The notes beneath the pieces are model-generated. The model worked only from the letters and a program-made list of their open reading frames with translations, was not told where the DNA came from and ran no database searches. A stretch of DNA of 10,557 bases. It comes from Patescibacteria group bacterium (lineage in GTDB: Bacteria; Patescibacteriota; Saccharimonadia; CAILAD01; GCA-016700035). Positions 1 through 6,145 of this stretch are shown in pieces. Position numbers and translations under genes: made by a program. The number at the start of each line of letters is the position of its first letter. The stretch's first letter is position 1. The DNA lies in NCBI GenBank assembly GCA_030917125.1, contig JAUPVH010000017.1:1-10557 (forward strand), written 5' to 3'.

Positions 1-1463
1 ATTGGGGCAAGTGGTGCTTGAGATGGTTGAGGTATCGGGCCAGCTGCAGGAGCAGGGTACAGAGGTCGATCAAAATGGATAGCGCTGGCTGCCTGGTTTA
101 CTGGGGGAATTTGTGGCTGGATAGGCATTGGCTGCGCGGGCATTGGACGAGGTGGCGCTTGAGCAGTCGTGTTTTGTGGTGGAATTGGCGCTAGGCTTGG
201 GTTAATCGCGACTGGATTTTGCGTCTGAGGTTGAGCTGGAGGTCGATTGTCGGCAGCGATTTCAATCAGGCGATTGTATTTTGCTACGCGCTCACCACGC
301 ACTGGGGCACCGGCTTTCAGCCCAAATGCACCAACTCCATAAGCAATGTCAGCCAGATACGTGTCATTGGTTTCGCCCGAGCGATGAGCCAGGATAACTT
401 TCACGCCAGACTGGAGCGCAGCCCGAATGGCATCAAGCATTTCGGTAATCGTACCAGTTTGATCGGGCTTAATTACCACGCCGCCGATGAGTCGTTGTTG
501 ACCAAGCTCGGCAATACGCCCAGCAGCAGTAGCGGTGGTGGCATCACCTACTGCCATAAATTTTCGGCTTGGTTGCGTGAGTAAATACTTGAGCCCTTCT
601 AAGTCATTCTCGGCAAACGGGTCTTCTATGGATAGGAGTGGGAAGCGCTGGTCCCACTGCATGTACGTGGCCCCAAGTTGATCCATCGAGATAGGCTGCC
701 CGCCAAGCATGTATTGGCCGTTTTGGAAGAGATTGTAGGCCGCCATATCGAGGGCGATTTGGTAGGCCTGATTGTAGCGTCGGGAAAGCTGTTCGAACGC
801 CTCGAGTACTGTTTCGGTGGCAATTCCAATTGGCGCCATTGAGCCTTCTTCGGCAACGAGGTCGACACTTGGTCCGTAGAGCGAGCGAAAGATTTGCTTA
901 GCGGTGTGGTGGACGCTATAGATAAGTTCGAGCGCGACCGCTGGATCAGTCGTTTTAGGAACGATCATGAATTCCTGCACATCAAGACCGGGCGCATGAG
1001 CTCCACCAGAAACGAGGTTGGCGTAAATGCGCGGCATCTCTGGCTTCGTGCCGAGAATATCGGCTGTTGCTCGCCAAACTTCTTTATCTTGTTCGTAACA
1101 CGAGAGCAGGAAGTAGGCGCCACTGAGGGCCGTTAAGGTGTTGCTACCAAGGTTAGATTTATCAGCAGTGCCATCGAGAGCGTTGAGGAGGGCATCAAAG
1201 TCAGCTTGGTGGGCAAGAGGGTAGCCAATGAATTTTGGCGCAATAATATTTTCAATTGCCTCAATATTGCCGGTAACCGTGTTGCCGTTGTAGCCACCAC
1301 CGGCATTATCGCGTCGCTCTTTGGCCTCGCGTGTACCAACCGACAAACTACTGGGCGCATCGAAACGCGCATGGTTGCCGCTAGCGGATTCCATACGTAC
1401 GCGGATTGTCGGCTCCCCCCTCGAGTCGAGCACCTGATAGGCTTTAATCGAGGCAATCTGCAT
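1..1463 (-). CDS. eno: Enolase, divergent, with Pro/Gln-rich C-terminal extension (3' end outside window)
   Basis: Enolase (2-phosphoglycerate to phosphoenolpyruvate, cytoplasmic glycolysis). The 487 visible residues align with the family over about 1-405. Start motif is DSRGEPT (13-19). By comparison with yeast enolase the catalytic and metal residues are kept: S41, H156 (GGAHAP), E164 (QEFMIVP), E206 (AEEGS), D239 (ALDMAA), E280 (SIEDPF), D307 (VGDA), K332 (IKPDQTGT), H360 (AHRSGETNDT) and K383 (GLKAGAP). The mobile catalytic loop, normally PSGASTG, reads PSSLSVG: the metal-ligand Ser and last Gly remain but Gly, Ala and Thr are changed. After KYNRLIEIA, where enolases normally end within about 20-30 residues, the frame stays open for at least 80 residues rich in Pro, Gln and Ala and leaves the window. 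ATG at 1463 has no Shine-Dalgarno and sits 10 nt after a TATAAT box. Identity is secure; full activity is likely but not certain. Confidence 0.93.
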   Translation of the reverse strand, partial: MQIASIKAYQVLDSRGEPTIRVRMESASGNHARFDAPSSLSVGTREAKERRDNAGGGYNGNTVTGNIEAIENIIAPKFIGYPLAHQADFDALLNALDGTADKSNLGSNTLTALSGAYFLLSCYEQDKEVWRATADILGTKPEMPRIYANLVSGGAHAPGLDVQEFMIVPKTTDPAVALELIYSVHHTAKQIFRSLYGPSVDLVAEEGSMAPIGIATETVLEAFEQLSRRYNQAYQIALDMAAYNLFQNGQYMLGGQPISMDQLGATYMQWDQRFPLLSIEDPFAENDLEGLKYLLTQPSRKFMAVGDATTATAAGRIAELGQQRLIGGVVIKPDQTGTITEMLDAIRAALQSGVKVILAHRSGETNDTYLADIAYGVGAFGLKAGAPVRGERVAKYNRLIEIAADNRPPAQPQTQNPVAINPSLAPIPPQNTTAQAPPRPMPAQPMPIQPQIPPVNQAASAIHFDRPLYPAPAAGPIPQPSQAPLAP

Positions 1464-1473
1464 CTTAGCTAGA

Positions 1474-1482
1474 ATTATACCA
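1474..1482 (-). promoter_or_regulatory. Extended -10 promoter of enolase (near-leaderless)
   Basis: On the minus strand the sequence reads TGGTATAAT, a perfect -10 with the TGn extension, followed by 10 nt and then the ATG. No clear -35 is visible. The predicted transcription start is about 1465-1467, leaving a 5' UTR of only 2-4 nt. Confidence 0.6.
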
Positions 1483-1523
1483 TAAGGGGTTTGTAATTGA
1501 GGCCTACTTTGTGGCCAAGGAAT

Positions 1524-1548
1524 TGCCCCGGCACCATTGCGCGGGGCA
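1524..1548. terminator. Strong GC hairpin between enolase and the 128-aa gene
   Basis: TGCCCCG (1524-1530) pairs perfectly with CGGGGCA (1542-1548), and two further inner GC pairs form around one bulged G, leaving a 6-nt loop. Neither strand has a T-run after the stem, so it is not a standard intrinsic terminator. It lies just downstream of the 128-aa gene and may act as a terminator or RNA-end stabiliser for it. Confidence 0.45.
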
Positions 1549-1557
1549 GAGTAAAAA

Positions 1558-1944
1558 TTATGTGAGATGAATGGCTACTACTGTAGCGGGCAGGTGAGCG
1601 ACATCGATGCGAGTAGGGTCACAGGCGAGCTTGATTGGCTTAGTGCAGCCCTGGCGACTACAGCCTGAGTTAAGGCAGGCATTGAGCACTGCCTCCATGT
1701 GCTTCTGGGGAGGCATCTGCGGCTTTGGCTGATTGCGGTGCAGCTCGATGTGGTCGTCTACCGGCGTGATGATTCGCTGGCAGGGCAGCTCTCGGAATTG
1801 CTTGGCGATGGGGTCGTCGAGAAATGCACTTCTTGGGTAATGAACGTGGTGCACGTTCAGGTCGAGTCCCAAAAGCTGTATCAGCTTTCTCCGGGTAGCC
1901 TTCACACTGAGTCGGGCATGACAGCGTCGCTTGCGCTTGGACAA
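1558..1944 (-). CDS. Unknown 128-aa basic protein with His/Cys motifs, TTG start
   Basis: I do not recognise this family securely. The start is TTG at 1944, supported by a perfect AGGAGG (1951-1956) six nt upstream. The protein begins with a basic stretch (MSKRKRRCHARL). It has a His cluster NVHHVHYPRSAF (30-41), then FRELPCQRI (50-58), then DHIELHR (64-70), and Cys residues at 90, 95, 100 and 108. The HH...P-R...RELPC...H-x3-H arrangement resembles small His-rich, possibly HNH-like or zinc-binding proteins, but that is inference only. It is divergent from the GH1 gene with 81 bp between starts. An opposite reading frame upstream of the glycosidase start covers much of this stretch, but the Shine-Dalgarno favours the minus-strand gene. 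Confidence 0.6.
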   Translation of the reverse strand: MSKRKRRCHARLSVKATRRKLIQLLGLDLNVHHVHYPRSAFLDDPIAKQFRELPCQRIITPVDDHIELHRNQPKPQMPPQKHMEAVLNACLNSGCSRQGCTKPIKLACDPTRIDVAHLPATVVAIHLT

Positions 1945-1981
1945 GGTACGCCTCCTGGTTGTGTTAGGGGGTATTACTTTT

Positions 1982-2011
1982 ATGCTATCTCGAAGTTATG
2001 GGTTGTGGCAA
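1982..2011 (-). promoter_or_regulatory. Candidate promoter of the 128-aa gene
   Basis: On the minus strand TTGCCA (2011-2006) is followed by an 18-bp spacer and TAGCAT (1987-1982). It overlaps the upstream region of the divergent glycosidase gene, so the two promoters share the same short interval. Confidence 0.35.
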
Positions 2012-2012
2012 G

Positions 2013-2018
2013 TATAAT
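2013..2018 (+). promoter_or_regulatory. -10 box of the GH1 gene (leaderless)
   Basis: A perfect TATAAT is followed by only 7 nt before the ATG at 2026. The expected transcription start is therefore at 2025 or 2026, giving an mRNA that starts at or next to the initiation codon. There is no Shine-Dalgarno. No convincing -35 hexamer was found. Confidence 0.55.
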
Positions 2019-2025
2019 AAAGCTT

Positions 2026-3294
2026 ATGCCAGATAAAAAACCACTTTTACAATTCCCTAAAAACTTTCTGTGGGGTGCGGCTACGAGTTCACACCAGGTT
2101 GAGGGGCACCAGAATAATAACTGGACAGAGTGGGAAAAAATTTACGCTGATGATTTGGCGCGGGGTTCCAAAAAGGCTTTTGATACTCCAGCAGTGCATT
2201 GGTATCGCATCAAAGAAGAGGCGATGTCGCCAGAGAATTATATTTCTGGGCGCGGCGTAGATCACTATAACCGATACGAAGAAGATTTTGATATCGCTCG
2301 ATCACTGCATCATAACGCACACCGATTTTCTTTAGAGTGGAGTCGTATCGAGCCGGAGCGAGGTGTGTTTGACGAAGCCGCGATTGAGCATTATCGGCAG
2401 GTCATAATGGCGTTGCATCGACGTGGCATTGAGCCATTACTGACGTTGTGGCACTTCACGCTTCCTAAGTGGGTAGAAGATCGTGGTGGTTTTACGAATC
2501 CGGCAACGATAGCCGATTTTGAGCGTTACGCCGAACGGATGGCTCAGGAGTTTGGCCATGATGTGAAGTATTGGTGCACCATGAACGAGCCCGAGGTATT
2601 TGCGAGCTTTTCGTATTGGCTGGGGTTTTGGCCACCACAGCAGAAGAATATTGGCGTTGCTTTTGCTGCCTATACATCGCTGATGCCGCGAGCTCACATA
2701 AAGGCCTACAAGGCGATTAAAAAACATGCTCCAGCGGCTCAAGTTGGCATATCAAAGAATATGATGTGGTATGCCGCGGATGGTCGCTTATTTACGCCAG
2801 TGCTTGCCAAGCTACAAAACTGGTTTGGGAATTATTATTTTTTAGATCAAATTAAAAACCACCAGGATTATATTGGGTTAAATTATTACTTTAAGTTTGT
2901 CTTGCGAGTATTTCGGTGGCAAATATCTGAACAGAACCCTTCAGATATGGGATGGGGGCTACACCCTGAGGGGTTGCAGGTGTTGCTTAAGATGATTAGT
3001 AAGCGCTATAAGAATATGCCGGTGATTATTACTGAATGTGGGTTAGCCGACGGGCAAGACGAAAGTCGAGCTTGGTATGTGAAAGAGTTATTGCGTAATG
3101 TGCATGAGGCAATGCAGGCTGGCGTGAACGTGCAAGGCTTTATGTATTGGGCACTCCTAGATAACTTCGAGTGGGATAAGGGTTTTTGGCCAAAGTTTGG
3201 TTTAGTGGCAGTAGATCGTAAGACGATGAAACGTACGGTGCGACCGAGTGCTAAAGTGTATGGTGAGATTATGCGCCGTGGTGGGCTTGATTAA
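2026..3294 (+). CDS. Glycoside hydrolase family 1 (beta-glucosidase/beta-glycosidase-like)
   Basis: A 422-aa retaining beta-glycosidase of family GH1, slightly shorter than the usual 440-470 aa. It has no signal peptide, so it is cytoplasmic. The N-terminal signature FLWGAATSSHQVEG (14-27) contains the sugar-binding His23 and Gln24. Other family marks are HRFSLEWSRIEPE (99-111), LWHFTLPKW (141-149), the acid/base motif TMNEP (E188), the nucleophile motif ITECG (E337) and the C-terminal YWALLDNFEW (374-383). The nucleophile motif has Cys where most members have Asn (ITENG). The frame is open further upstream to 1699, but homology begins at residue 2-10 of the 2026 start and a -10 box lies 7 nt before it. 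The substrate cannot be read from sequence; 6-phospho-, gluco- or galactosidase activity are all possible. Confidence 0.93.
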   Translation: MPDKKPLLQFPKNFLWGAATSSHQVEGHQNNNWTEWEKIYADDLARGSKKAFDTPAVHWYRIKEEAMSPENYISGRGVDHYNRYEEDFDIARSLHHNAHRFSLEWSRIEPERGVFDEAAIEHYRQVIMALHRRGIEPLLTLWHFTLPKWVEDRGGFTNPATIADFERYAERMAQEFGHDVKYWCTMNEPEVFASFSYWLGFWPPQQKNIGVAFAAYTSLMPRAHIKAYKAIKKHAPAAQVGISKNMMWYAADGRLFTPVLAKLQNWFGNYYFLDQIKNHQDYIGLNYYFKFVLRVFRWQISEQNPSDMGWGLHPEGLQVLLKMISKRYKNMPVIITECGLADGQDESRAWYVKELLRNVHEAMQAGVNVQGFMYWALLDNFEWDKGFWPKFGLVAVDRKTMKRTVRPSAKVYGEIMRRGGLD

Positions 3295-3335
3295 AAAAAT
3301 TACCCCGGCAAACTGCATGACGCAGCCTGCCGGGG
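3293..3335 (-). terminator. Intrinsic terminator of the 188-aa gene
   Basis: On the minus strand the 8-bp stem CCCCGGCA/TGCCGGGG (3303-3310 with 3328-3335) encloses an inner CTGC/GCAG stem and is followed by TAA and seven T's (3299-3293). The T-run overlaps the stop codon of the convergent GH1 gene. On the plus strand the hairpin is not followed by T's, so it acts mainly for the minus strand. Confidence 0.85.
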
Positions 3336-3369
3336 CTCATAACCCCTGGACAACCCAGCAGCCCAGGGA

Positions 3370-3936
3370 TCAGATCATGGTGACGGGTGGTTCAGATTGA
3401 GCCGCTTCCGGTCGCTCGATGTACTGGCTGTCGCCTGCATCATCCGAGGTGGCCGGGGCACTGTCACAGCTGGTGTAATCTGGTGCCCAATCGATGATGG
3501 CTTCTCCCAAGCCTGACGTCTCCGTGACGAAGACGTAGGTGACGGGATCGTTCCGGATGAGTGTGAGGGAGAGCATTCCCTGGGCGGGAACGACATCCTC
3601 ATACTGATCGAAGCCAGTCGTGGCTTCGACCTGAATCGAGACGACTGCATCGGCTGTGCTGTTGTTGGACAGCACCAACTCGACGGCGCAGTCCTCGTTG
3701 AGGAAGCGCATGCCCACCAGTGGGCCCGCGGCCAGGGTTGGCGTTGGTTCGGGAGTGGGGTCGATCACGATGTCGGGGTCGGCCGCGATGGTGGCGCGGT
3801 CGCGCGTCGTGGTCTGGGGCGCTTCGGTGCGCTCCACGCCGTTGATGCGGCTGGCCACGAAGACCAATGCTACCAGTGCGACGAGTGAGACGATGAGCAT
3901 CGCGACAGCGACTCGATTGCTCTTGGGGCTTCCCAT
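3370..3936 (-). CDS. GC-rich membrane-anchored protein of unknown function, 188 aa
   Basis: The start at 3936 is chosen because AGGAG lies 5 nt upstream and the protein then begins with a textbook membrane signal; the longer frame from 4089 would read through the promoter and into the tRNA gene. Residues 1-9 are polar and basic, 10-29 form one hydrophobic segment (uncleaved anchor or signal peptide), and 36-70 are a low-complexity linker with PTPEPTPT. Residues 72-157 look like a small beta-rich extracytoplasmic domain with two Cys (83 and 157) that could form a disulfide. The tail is acidic, Pro- and Ser-rich. I do not recognise the domain. The DNA is visibly richer in G+C and in GTG/CTG/GCC-type codons than the neighbouring glycosidase and recombinase genes. 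Confidence 0.75.
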   Translation of the reverse strand: MGSPKSNRVAVAMLIVSLVALVALVFVASRINGVERTEAPQTTTRDRATIAADPDIVIDPTPEPTPTLAAGPLVGMRFLNEDCAVELVLSNNSTADAVVSIQVEATTGFDQYEDVVPAQGMLSLTLIRNDPVTYVFVTETSGLGEAIIDWAPDYTSCDSAPATSDDAGDSQYIERPEAAQSEPPVTMI

Positions 3937-3985
3937 GAGGACTCCTGGGTGGTTGTGGGGTACGCTCCGTTTGGAGATAACCACA

Positions 3986-4014
3986 ATCATAGCATAACTT
4001 GTATAAAAAGTCAA
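3986..4014 (-). promoter_or_regulatory. Promoter of the 188-aa gene
   Basis: On the minus strand TTGACT (4014-4009) is followed by a 17-bp spacer and TATGAT (3991-3986), with a TGC extension just before the -10. The predicted start is near 3979, leaving a leader of about 43 nt with the AGGAG site. It is one of the best promoter matches in the window. Confidence 0.75.
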
Positions 4015-4033
4015 TATATCTGACGAGTATCTC

Positions 4034-4062
4034 TTGAAGAAAGCCAGCAAATCTGGTAAGAT
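4034..4062 (+). promoter_or_regulatory. Promoter of the tRNA-Glu gene
   Basis: TTGAAG (4034-4039), a 17-bp spacer ending in TGG, and TAAGAT (4057-4062) form an extended -10 promoter. The predicted start is about 4069, some 13 nt before the mature tRNA 5' end. Confidence 0.65.
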
Positions 4063-4081
4063 ATCTGAGTTTTCAAGCCTT

Positions 4082-4156
4082 GGCCCCATCGTCTAACGGT
4101 TAGGACACCAGATTTTCAATCTGGTAATCGGAGTTCGATTCTCCGTGGGGTCACCA
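4082..4156 (+). tRNA. tRNA-Glu (anticodon TTC)
   Basis: The cloverleaf folds fully: acceptor GGCCCCA with TGGGGTC (one G-T pair), anticodon stem CCAGA/TCTGG with loop TTTTCAA, T-arm CGGAG-TTCGATT-CTCCG. The anticodon TTC (4115-4117) reads Glu codons. The discriminator A (4153) is followed by an encoded CCA (4154-4156). The recombinase gene on the opposite strand overlaps its last 41 bases, so this tRNA is very probably the integration target of the neighbouring element. Confidence 0.97.
4116..4156. other. Putative attachment site within the tRNA-Glu 3' half
   Basis: The recombinase gene ends inside the tRNA gene, and the tRNA 3' half is intact. This is how an element that brings its own copy of the target 3' end looks after integration. 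The crossover core cannot be defined because no second copy of this stretch is present in the window. Confidence 0.4.
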
Positions 4157-5834
4157 TAAGAGATTTTTCCATGTGTGCGAGCGTAAAAATTGGATTCACC
4201 CCTGTAAAATGGGGTGTTTTTGTGTTTCCATAATCTAAATCTGCATAGGTAGGTAATTGATTGAACAAGGCACCGAATAACTGGGCTTGTCGGTGCGGAT
4301 TTTGTTGATGTAAAAGTAGTGAGTCCAGGTTTTCCAGGAAGTAACGTACTCGTGCCAGCACACGCTCTATATTAATTGGTTTTTTTGCTTTCATCCGGCT
4401 TTTCTCCTTTTCTAACTTATTAATCTGCTGGTGTATCTGCTCAATCTCGTTTTCTAGGTACGCAATGGCCGTGGGGTTAGATAACAGCATGATCTTGCTT
4501 AGAGTTGCCCCGGCTTCACCTTTAAGGCTCTGGATGCGCTTTTCGATTACTCGTTCGTTGTCTCCAGATAAACCCTGTCGCCGATTGAATTCCTGACGTA
4601 CAACTTCTATAAGGAGATCAACCTGATCTTGGTTAACTTTGACTCTGCTAATAAACTCAGTAATTTTCTCATCCATATCGTTTTTAGAGACACGGAAGTA
4701 GTGCCCCTTATTGCTGCAATGGTAGGCAGGATAGCGTTTACCATTCCTGCCACGACTAGAACTACCCAAGAGCGAGCCAGAGCACTCAGGACATAGTACA
4801 AACTTCTTATAAGGGAACATCGGATTGTTTATATTCTTTTCAACTAAATGTTTTTTGGGTGCTTGTCGTTGGATTTCATACTCACCATCGGTTTCATTAA
4901 AGGCTATGTATTTCTTACCCCGATTTGCTCTGTTAAATAAATCAATGGTTATTAGGCCCTCAAAAGCACACTTTATTGGTTGGTAGTTCGTCCATTTTTC
5001 AACATTAATACCGGCATAAATAGTGTTAGCGATGATCTTTTGCATCCGTTTGACCGTCAGCGGTTTACCACCTTTCTTGGCCATGACTTTGCTGAGATCA
5101 TCTTTATTGCGGATGTAATGTACGCGGGTCTGATAGCCTGCATTGTTAAGTTTCTCAACAATTTCCGGGTCACTTAACAGCCCTTCAGCTCGCAGCTCAA
5201 ATATCTGGCGTATAAATACAGCTTCTTCCTTACGTGGTTTTAAAATGGTGCGTTTACCTTGATTCGTATCGACTTTCTCGCTCTGGTAGCCAAAAGGTGG
5301 TTGGCGCATCCAGTAACCATTTTGGGTGTAGCGGATTTCGGCACCAATCATACGGCTCATAATATCACGCAGTTCATCCTTAGATCGTTCAGCCTCCAGA
5401 ATCTCAGATTTCTTACTCGGGCTATACACGCTCCACTTATATTTAAAGCCTAGGTGATCGAGCGTGTTGACCTGTTGAGAACTAATAACACCATAAATAT
5501 CAATAAGCTGAACGCTACTGGATTCAAGCTGAGACTTGAGCATGTCATAGCTCAGCGACCCGCCACGGGTAAACCTATCGATTGACTTAATAATAAACAG
5601 GTCAACATTGTTCTTTGGGTTGGTGCAGTAATCCACGGCTTCCTGCATCGGCTGCTGTTCTTTACTGGCTGATTCCATAAATACAAAGAACTTTTTAATA
5701 GCAATGCCTTTATTCTCGGCAAAGCGCTCTATTTGCTCTTTTTGGGCTTCAGGTGAGTCACCCTCAGTACCTTGTTTGGTCGTCGATACCCGAATGGCAG
5801 CAACGGCATTTTTGCCTACAAGGTCTGGTTGCAT
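4116..5834 (-). CDS. Large serine recombinase (site-specific integrase)
   Basis: A 572-aa serine recombinase that would integrate and excise the element. The N-terminal resolvase-type catalytic domain spans about 8-155, with nucleophile Ser17 in AIRVSTTKQ and the SIDRFTRGG motif (84-92). A recombinase domain follows at about 160-300 (GYWMRQPPFGYQ at 173-184). A zinc-ribbon comes next with CPEC (C348, C351) and HCSNKGH (C373, H378). A coiled-coil-like region lies at about 425-485. The length fits large serine integrases. The last residues MVTPRRIELRLPD are encoded by the complement of the tRNA-Glu gene. ATG at 5834 has AGGAAA about 8 nt upstream and overlaps the end of the preceding 52-aa gene by 19 nt, suggesting translational coupling. 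Confidence 0.95.
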   Translation of the reverse strand: MQPDLVGKNAVAAIRVSTTKQGTEGDSPEAQKEQIERFAENKGIAIKKFFVFMESASKEQQPMQEAVDYCTNPKNNVDLFIIKSIDRFTRGGSLSYDMLKSQLESSSVQLIDIYGVISSQQVNTLDHLGFKYKWSVYSPSKKSEILEAERSKDELRDIMSRMIGAEIRYTQNGYWMRQPPFGYQSEKVDTNQGKRTILKPRKEEAVFIRQIFELRAEGLLSDPEIVEKLNNAGYQTRVHYIRNKDDLSKVMAKKGGKPLTVKRMQKIIANTIYAGINVEKWTNYQPIKCAFEGLITIDLFNRANRGKKYIAFNETDGEYEIQRQAPKKHLVEKNINNPMFPYKKFVLCPECSGSLLGSSSRGRNGKRYPAYHCSNKGHYFRVSKNDMDEKITEFISRVKVNQDQVDLLIEVVRQEFNRRQGLSGDNERVIEKRIQSLKGEAGATLSKIMLLSNPTAIAYLENEIEQIHQQINKLEKEKSRMKAKKPINIERVLARVRYFLENLDSLLLHQQNPHRQAQLFGALFNQLPTYADLDYGNTKTPHFTGVNPIFTLAHMEKSLMVTPRRIELRLPD

Positions 5835-5974
5835 GGTCTTGCTTTCCTGCCATTTATTTCTTCATCAATGATTTCTAGTAGCAGGGCAGCAATATATTCA
5901 AGCCGCTCTTTTTCATCTGCTTGAACTATTTTTGGCAGTTTAGAAATGTTTTTTGATCCGGTAGGTCTGCTCAT
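5816..5974 (-). CDS. Small 52-aa protein overlapping the recombinase start
   Basis: ATG at 5974 is preceded by GAGGG at about 6 nt. The product starts MSRPTGSKNISKLPKIVQ and continues with an acidic, probably helical stretch (ADEKERLEYIAALLLEII), ending in a short basic tail. It ends 19 nt inside the recombinase gene, so the two are co-transcribed. I do not recognise the family. Its position directly before a serine integrase would suit a recombination directionality factor or a small regulator, but this is inference from context. Confidence 0.6.
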   Translation of the reverse strand: MSRPTGSKNISKLPKIVQADEKERLEYIAALLLEIIDEEINGRKARPCNQTL

Positions 5975-5997
5975 TTTTACCCTCATTAGCTTACCTT

Positions 5998-6029
5998 ATA
6001 GGGATAATTATAGTACACTAATAGGGATA
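5998..6029. repeat. Two direct repeats ATAGGGATA across the recombinase promoter
   Basis: ATAGGGATA occurs at 5998-6006 and 6021-6029, 23 bp apart (about two helical turns). The flanks are also partly alike (both are followed by A/G-T-T). One copy lies in the promoter spacer and the other at the transcription start, as expected for an operator pair. Confidence 0.5.
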
Positions 6030-6036
6030 GTTTCAA
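6007..6036 (-). promoter_or_regulatory. Promoter of the 52-aa/recombinase operon
   Basis: On the minus strand TTGAAA (6036-6031) is followed by an 18-bp spacer and a perfect TATAAT (6012-6007). The predicted start is near 6000, giving a leader of about 26 nt. Confidence 0.65.
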
Positions 6037-6056
6037 GCATCTATTGTTGTAATTTA

Positions 6057-6076
6057 TTCTAATTCCGAAATTAGAA
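6057..6076. promoter_or_regulatory. 20-bp dyad, candidate operator
   Basis: TTCTAATT (6057-6064) and AATTAGAA (6069-6076) are perfect inverted arms around CCGA; 18 of 20 bases are symmetric. The dyad covers the -35 position of the promoter at 6082-6090, so a bound regulator would block it. Confidence 0.55.
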
Positions 6077-6081
6077 ATTTA

Positions 6082-6090
6082 TGCTATAAT
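6082..6090 (+). promoter_or_regulatory. Extended -10 promoter upstream of the replication-relaxation-like gene
   Basis: TGCTATAAT is a perfect extended -10, with a predicted start near 6097. Another TATAAT lies at 6107-6112 and a TATACT at 6128-6133; the last is 12 nt from the ATG and could give a near-leaderless transcript. Which is used cannot be decided from sequence. Confidence 0.5.
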
Positions 6091-6145
6091 TGTATCTGTA
6101 AAACTCTATAATTTTACTTTTCTCTTTTATACTATCGTATACATT

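Noticed and set aside
219..1472. Plus-strand and other-frame open stretches across the enolase region
   Set aside because: They are antisense or out-of-frame shadows of the enolase gene and have no family features.
1699..2025. Upstream extension of the GH1 reading frame by 109 codons
   Set aside because: GH1 homology begins right after the ATG at 2026, a TATAAT lies 7 nt before it, and the extension is antisense to the 128-aa gene that has a perfect SD.
3937..4089. Longer start of the 188-aa gene at 4089
   Set aside because: It would include the gene's own promoter and start inside the tRNA-Glu gene, while AGGAG stands correctly before the ATG at 3936.
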